From assembly GCA_964582265.1 (NCBI GenBank), contig CAZOQT010000044.1:1-8810 (forward strand): a stretch of DNA of 8,810 nucleotides. The letters are read 5' to 3'. This document shows positions 6,328 through 8,810 of this stretch, one piece after another. Both the position numbers and the translations under genes were made by a program. A model generated the notes under the pieces. It was not told the DNA's origin. It saw only the letters and a program-made list of their open reading frames with translations, and did no database searches. The stretch is from JBAZYK01 sp964582265. Its GTDB lineage: Bacteria; Patescibacteriota; Gracilibacteria; UBA1369. How positions within the stretch are numbered: position 1 is the stretch's first letter; every line of letters starts with the position of its first letter.

Positions 6328-7418
6328 TCACCAAATGGCAAAGTGGTCTGCATGGTCATGTAAACCGGCTTATAGTGACGGCGGTGAATTGGCGTCACCC
6401 CAAATTGATTGAGAGCTTTTTGATGTTGCTCCGTGCCGTAACCTTTGTGCAATTCGAAGCCATAATTGGGGTATTTTAAAGCCAAATCGCGCATCATTTT
6501 ATCGCGCGGTACTGTGGCAATAATAGAAGCGCAGGCAATAATTTTAATTTTTGCATCACCCTTGATCACTGTTTTATGCGGCAATGGCAGAATTAATTTA
6601 TCTCGGCCATCAATCAATAAAAATGTTGGAGAGCCACCCATCTCCTCAATCGCCCTTACAAAAGCCAAATTATTGGCACGAATCACACCCATGTCATCAA
6701 TTTCCGCGACCTGGCTAATTCCAACCCCAAAAGCGCATTTGCCCTCATCCCGCGCTTTACTCAAAATAGCAAAAACTTCTTCCCGCCTTTCTTTGGAAAG
6801 TTGCTTGGAATCTTTCAACGCAGTAATTTTTATGTCTTCAACTAGCCTAAATGCACAGGCCACCAGTGGGCCAGCCCAGCATCCTCGTCCGACTTCATCA
6901 ATTCCAGCAATATCGCTTAAATCAGCCTTAATATTATCAGGCAGAAATTGAAGGGCAGTTGCAACAGCTTCTTCTTTCACATCTTCTACGGCTGGAGCTT
7001 CAACCTTTTCTTCAACAGCTTCACCTTTGCGGCCTTTAGCTGCGTGCTTTTCATCCTCTTCCATCAAACCAAGTTTTGCACGTAATCTTGCAGATTTACC
7101 AGCAAGTCCACGCATGTAATAAAGCTTAGCGCGGCGAACACCAGAAGTCTTAACAATTTCAATTTTAACAATATTTGGTGAGTGAATTGGGAAGATTTTC
7201 TCTACGCCGATTCCTTCTACAATTTTGCGAACTGTTACTGTTTTGCTGGCACCATGACCGCTATTTAAACCAATCACTAAGCCTTCAAAAATCTGTACAC
7301 GTTCCTTTTCACCTTCTTTAATTTTCTGGTGAACTTTTACATTGTAACCAGGACGTAATACTGGAGTCTTTTTCTTGGTAAATTTCTTTTCTACTTCTTG
7401 TACTAAGATGTGTGTCAT
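6324..7418 (-). CDS. rplS-rnhB: Fusion of ribosomal protein L19 and ribonuclease HII
   Basis: One uninterrupted 364-codon frame. Residues 1-118 are a complete L19: LRPGYNVKVH (21-30), VQIFEGLVIG (41-50), TVTVRKI, GVEKIFPIHSP (71-81), RRAKLYYMRGL (95-105). Residues 119-165 are an acidic Glu/Ala/Val/Lys linker. Residues 166-364 are a full RNase HII, with GIDEVGRG (172-179; catalytic D174, E175), DSKQLS (203-208), LIDGRD (catalytic D270), KGDAK (catalytic D288), ASIIATVPRDKM, and HKGYGT (324-329) with HRR (345-347). All four expected acidic residues are present. L19 sits at the ribosomal subunit interface; RNase HII cleaves RNA in RNA-DNA hybrids and at single misincorporated ribonucleotides. 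The two genes are often neighbours in bacteria, so fusion by loss of a stop is plausible. The only ATG/GTG/TTG starts seen after the L19 body are ATG at residue 119 and GTG at residue 147; neither has a Shine-Dalgarno. One small departure is ATVPRD where AKVTRD is usual. Confidence 0.93.
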   Translation of the reverse strand: MTHILVQEVEKKFTKKKTPVLRPGYNVKVHQKIKEGEKERVQIFEGLVIGLNSGHGASKTVTVRKIVEGIGVEKIFPIHSPNIVKIEIVKTSGVRRAKLYYMRGLAGKSARLRAKLGLMEEDEKHAAKGRKGEAVEEKVEAPAVEDVKEEAVATALQFLPDNIKADLSDIAGIDEVGRGCWAGPLVACAFRLVEDIKITALKDSKQLSKERREEVFAILSKARDEGKCAFGVGISQVAEIDDMGVIRANNLAFVRAIEEMGGSPTFLLIDGRDKLILPLPHKTVIKGDAKIKIIACASIIATVPRDKMMRDLALKYPNYGFELHKGYGTEQHQKALNQFGVTPIHRRHYKPVYMTMQTTLPFGD

Positions 7419-7497
7419 GGGATAAACTTTACAAAAATTGCTTTAGTAGTTTACGGATAGAGTGCCGAAAATGCAAGTGAAAAATACCCTATGGAAA

Positions 7498-8058
7498 TTA
7501 CTCCGCTTTTTCCAATCTATTCAGCGCCACAATGTTGTCCGGATCATCAACAATATCATGTAAGAATTTGTCCTTACACTTGCGACGATATACATAATCA
7601 TCACGCGTCATAAGGCTAAAGCGGACAGGATGACTTGTCTGCATTTCATTATGCAGGTAATTATCCATACTTTCTCGATTTATAGTTCCTACTACGAGCA
7701 AATCCACGGGGGCCTCTTTATCTACAAATTGGCCAGCCAGTACAATCACATCCAAGTCACCAAATTGCAGCATCTTTTTGACCAAATTCTCTTTATCACT
7801 CATTGCCTTCATTATGATGTTTTTAAGTTCATGAAAGACAATGAAATTTTTGTTGACCACATAATATTTTTTGCGATTGCGTTCCTTGCTCTTAAGTAAG
7901 CCCATTTTCTTTAAATTATCCAGCTCGCGACGGATTGAATTTATCTGCTCGTCCAGCTTACGCGTAAGCTCACGTATAAAAAACTCCTCATCCGGATTCA
8001 GCAGGAAGAGCGAAAGAAGTTTTATGCGAGTTGAAGAGGTAAATAGCCTTTTAAGCAT
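7498..8058 (-). CDS. Winged-helix (ArsR-like) regulator with degenerate nucleotidyltransferase-like domain
   Basis: 186 residues, predicted cytoplasmic DNA-binding protein. Residues 1-70 form a winged helix-turn-helix: a helical start (MLKRLFTSSTRIKLLSLFLL), a recognition region (FFIRELTRKLDEQINSIRRELDNLKKMGLL) and a basic wing (KSKERNRKKYYVVN). Residues about 104-150 resemble the core of small MNT-type nucleotidyltransferases (VIVLAGQFVDKEAPVDLLVVG), but the Gly-Ser of the GS motif is replaced by Ala-Gly and the first Asp of the D-x-D pair by Pro (P117-V118-D119). The domain is therefore probably catalytically dead and may serve as a ligand sensor or dimerisation unit. It lies 79 bp upstream of the L19/RNase HII gene on the same strand and 118 bp after a small membrane-protein gene. 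Target genes are unknown; the structured spacer before its own start is a candidate for autoregulation. The ATG was chosen because it begins the helix-turn-helix; no Shine-Dalgarno is present. Confidence 0.82.
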   Translation of the reverse strand: MLKRLFTSSTRIKLLSLFLLNPDEEFFIRELTRKLDEQINSIRRELDNLKKMGLLKSKERNRKKYYVVNKNFIVFHELKNIIMKAMSDKENLVKKMLQFGDLDVIVLAGQFVDKEAPVDLLVVGTINRESMDNYLHNEMQTSHPVRFSLMTRDDYVYRRKCKDKFLHDIVDDPDNIVALNRLEKAE

Positions 8059-8074
8059 TGTGTGAAATTAGGCC

Positions 8075-8151
8075 TATAAGTTGGCCGTATGTGCCCGAAC
8101 AGGTACAAACACTGAATACATATTTTATTCAGCTCGGCCCAACTGTATAAG
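8075..8151 (-). promoter_or_regulatory. Structured spacer/leader upstream of the winged-helix regulator
   Basis: TATAAGTTGGCCG (8075-8087) pairs with CGGCCCAACTGTATA (8135-8149) over 13 bp with two single-base bulges. A second hairpin lies inside the loop. GGCC also recurs at 8071-8074 and 8083-8086. No T run follows on the minus strand, so it is not a simple terminator; it may be a structured 5' leader, a repressor-binding array or an mRNA processing site. A weak TTGCAT/TATACA promoter-like pair (8170-8144, 15-bp spacer) overlaps its upstream edge. Confidence 0.5.
8112..8132. repeat. Perfect 7-bp inverted repeat (hairpin)
   Basis: CTGAATA (8112-8118) and TATTCAG (8126-8132) are exact reverse complements around a 7-nt loop, nested within the larger stem-loop upstream of the regulator gene. 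It could be an operator half-site pair or an RNA hairpin. Confidence 0.7.
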
Positions 8152-8176
8152 TTTTTGATACACAATGCAAGAGAAT

Positions 8177-8425
8177 TTACCATTCATTACCGCCGGTTTC
8201 CTCTGTTTCTTTATTTAAAAGTTTTAAAACAAGTCCGGTATAAAATACGCCGGTTATTACTCCAAGTAGTCCAAGACCGATCACTATAAAGAACGGACTA
8301 GTGTCCTGTGGCAGGGTTGTAAACAAAAACATGAACCCCTGGCAACTACCGCCAATGTTTTCAAAGGCGATTATCAGCATCAAAACCGATAAAACAATTG
8401 ATCCAGTCAGGAAAAATCCTTTCAT
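8177..8425 (-). CDS. Small two-helix membrane protein, unknown function
   Basis: 82 residues if translation begins at the ATG at 8425, which is the first ATG after the trigger-factor stop (40-bp gap). The frame is open further upstream but would then run inside tig. Two hydrophobic segments are visible, about residues 4-24 (FFLTGSIVLSVLMLIIAF) and 44-70 (FFIVIGLGLLGVITGVFY and following LVLKLL), joined by a loop with a Cys and FMFLF, and ending in an acidic hydrophilic tail (NKETEETGGNEW). A short loop with Phe-rich residues between two helices and a charged C-terminus loosely resembles the LapA/DUF1049 architecture, but this is weak. It is probably cotranscribed with tig. No Shine-Dalgarno is seen. 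Confidence 0.7.
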   Translation of the reverse strand: MKGFFLTGSIVLSVLMLIIAFENIGGSCQGFMFLFTTLPQDTSPFFIVIGLGLLGVITGVFYTGLVLKLLNKETEETGGNEW

Positions 8426-8465
8426 ATATGAGCTTGTTAATGGCCTACTATACGTTCCCAGCGTA

Positions 8466-8810
8466 TCACTTACCCAAAAATCTTTCAAATAGTTTGTCCA
8501 TGCGGATCTTGTTTTCCAGGCGGCGAACCATATATGTGCCTTCGCCATATTCACTGCGAACCTTGGCCTGTTCCGCTTCCGGATACAAGCTTATAATGTG
8601 ATCAACTTCTTTTTTAAGTTCCTCCGGCGTAACTTCGATCTTTTCCTGTTCGAACAGTTGTTGTAAGCCAAAGCGCAATGTTAGGCGGTTCATGGCTTCC
8701 TTTTTGCGATCCTCGCGCAAATCTTCGATCTTCTTTTTGGTTGATTCAAGAAATTTATCAAAAGGCACGCCACGTTCACTTAGTTCGTTTTTGAATTCTT
8801 CAATCATGCC
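8466..8810 (-). CDS. tig: Trigger factor, C-terminal part (start beyond right edge)
   Basis: Ribosome-associated chaperone that binds nascent chains near the exit tunnel (docking on L23). Only the last 114 codons are visible and the frame remains open at the right edge. The sequence matches the helical C-terminal chaperone domain (PF05698): EEFKNELSERGVPFDKFLE, KKIEDLREDRKKEA, a repeat-like L-x2-LFEQEKIEVTPEELKKEV, and RRLENKIRMDKLFERFLG at the end. The N-terminal ribosome-binding domain and the FKBP-type domain must lie outside. It ends in TGA, 40 bp before the small membrane-protein gene. Confidence 0.9.
   Translation of the reverse strand, partial: GMIEEFKNELSERGVPFDKFLESTKKKIEDLREDRKKEAMNRLTLRFGLQQLFEQEKIEVTPEELKKEVDHIISLYPEAEQAKVRSEYGEGTYMVRRLENKIRMDKLFERFLGK

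Noticed and set aside
6466..6951. Rightward 161-codon frame opposite the RNase HII domain
   Set aside because: The opposite strand encodes a full set of RNase HII catalytic motifs; this is its antisense shadow.
8426..8554. N-terminal extension of the small membrane protein into tig
   Set aside because: The extension overlaps the conserved C-terminus of trigger factor in another frame and is hydrophilic without motif; the ATG at 8425 begins directly before the first membrane helix.
1..8810. CRISPR array, tRNA/rRNA genes, insertion sequence or prophage
   Set aside because: No regularly spaced repeats, no tRNA-like cloverleaf, no transposase or integrase and no terminal inverted repeats were seen.
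1..8810. Alternative genetic code (UGA read as glycine)
   Set aside because: TGA ends rmlD, rmlA, the kinase and tig exactly where family alignments expect the C-terminus, so UGA is a stop here.

Overview
The window is ordinary bacterial chromosome, moderately AT-rich, densely packed and using UGA as a stop (rmlD, rmlA, pfkB and tig all end in TGA). A bacterial-type ProRS, trigger factor, L19 and RNase HII place it in Bacteria. Compact overlapping genes, a short RmlA, an L19-RNase HII fusion and an almost complete lack of Shine-Dalgarno sequences would fit a streamlined candidate-phylum (Patescibacteria/CPR, perhaps Peregrinibacteria-like) genome assembled from a metagenome. This placement is an inference; use of TGA as stop argues against the lineages that recode UGA as glycine. 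There is one scaffold gap of ten N.

Left block (1-3945, + strand): the 3' two-thirds of proS, then rmlD and rmlA (ATGA overlap), then a PfkB-family sugar/nucleoside kinase that overlaps the rmlA end by 38 bp and is interrupted by the N run. rmlD and rmlA supply the last and first steps of dTDP-L-rhamnose synthesis; rmlB and rmlC are not in view.

Middle (3946-5145): a 352-bp non-coding stretch with a 7-bp tandem repeat, a 16-bp perfect palindrome and a clear terminator, then an isolated leftward gene for an exported Cys-containing protein with a Ser/Thr linker. That gene has its own consensus promoter and terminator, so it looks like a self-contained transcription unit of unknown function. 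A 125-bp divergent region separates it from the next gene.

Right block: csaB-like polysaccharide pyruvyl transferase (+ strand) converges, with a 4-bp stop overlap, on a leftward series. In transcription order this is tig (trigger factor, cut by the right edge), an 82-residue two-helix membrane protein, a winged-helix regulator with a degenerate nucleotidyltransferase-like domain, and a single continuous reading frame that fuses ribosomal protein L19 to a complete RNase HII. A 118-bp, strongly structured spacer precedes the regulator gene.

Functionally the window mixes translation and protein folding (ProRS, L19, trigger factor), R-loop/ribonucleotide repair (RNase HII) and cell-envelope glycan synthesis (RmlA, RmlD, pyruvyl transferase). 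The most unusual items are the L19-RNase HII fusion, the orphan exported protein with its regulatory sites, and the absence of Shine-Dalgarno motifs at all eight visible starts, while a perfect one occurs inside proS.
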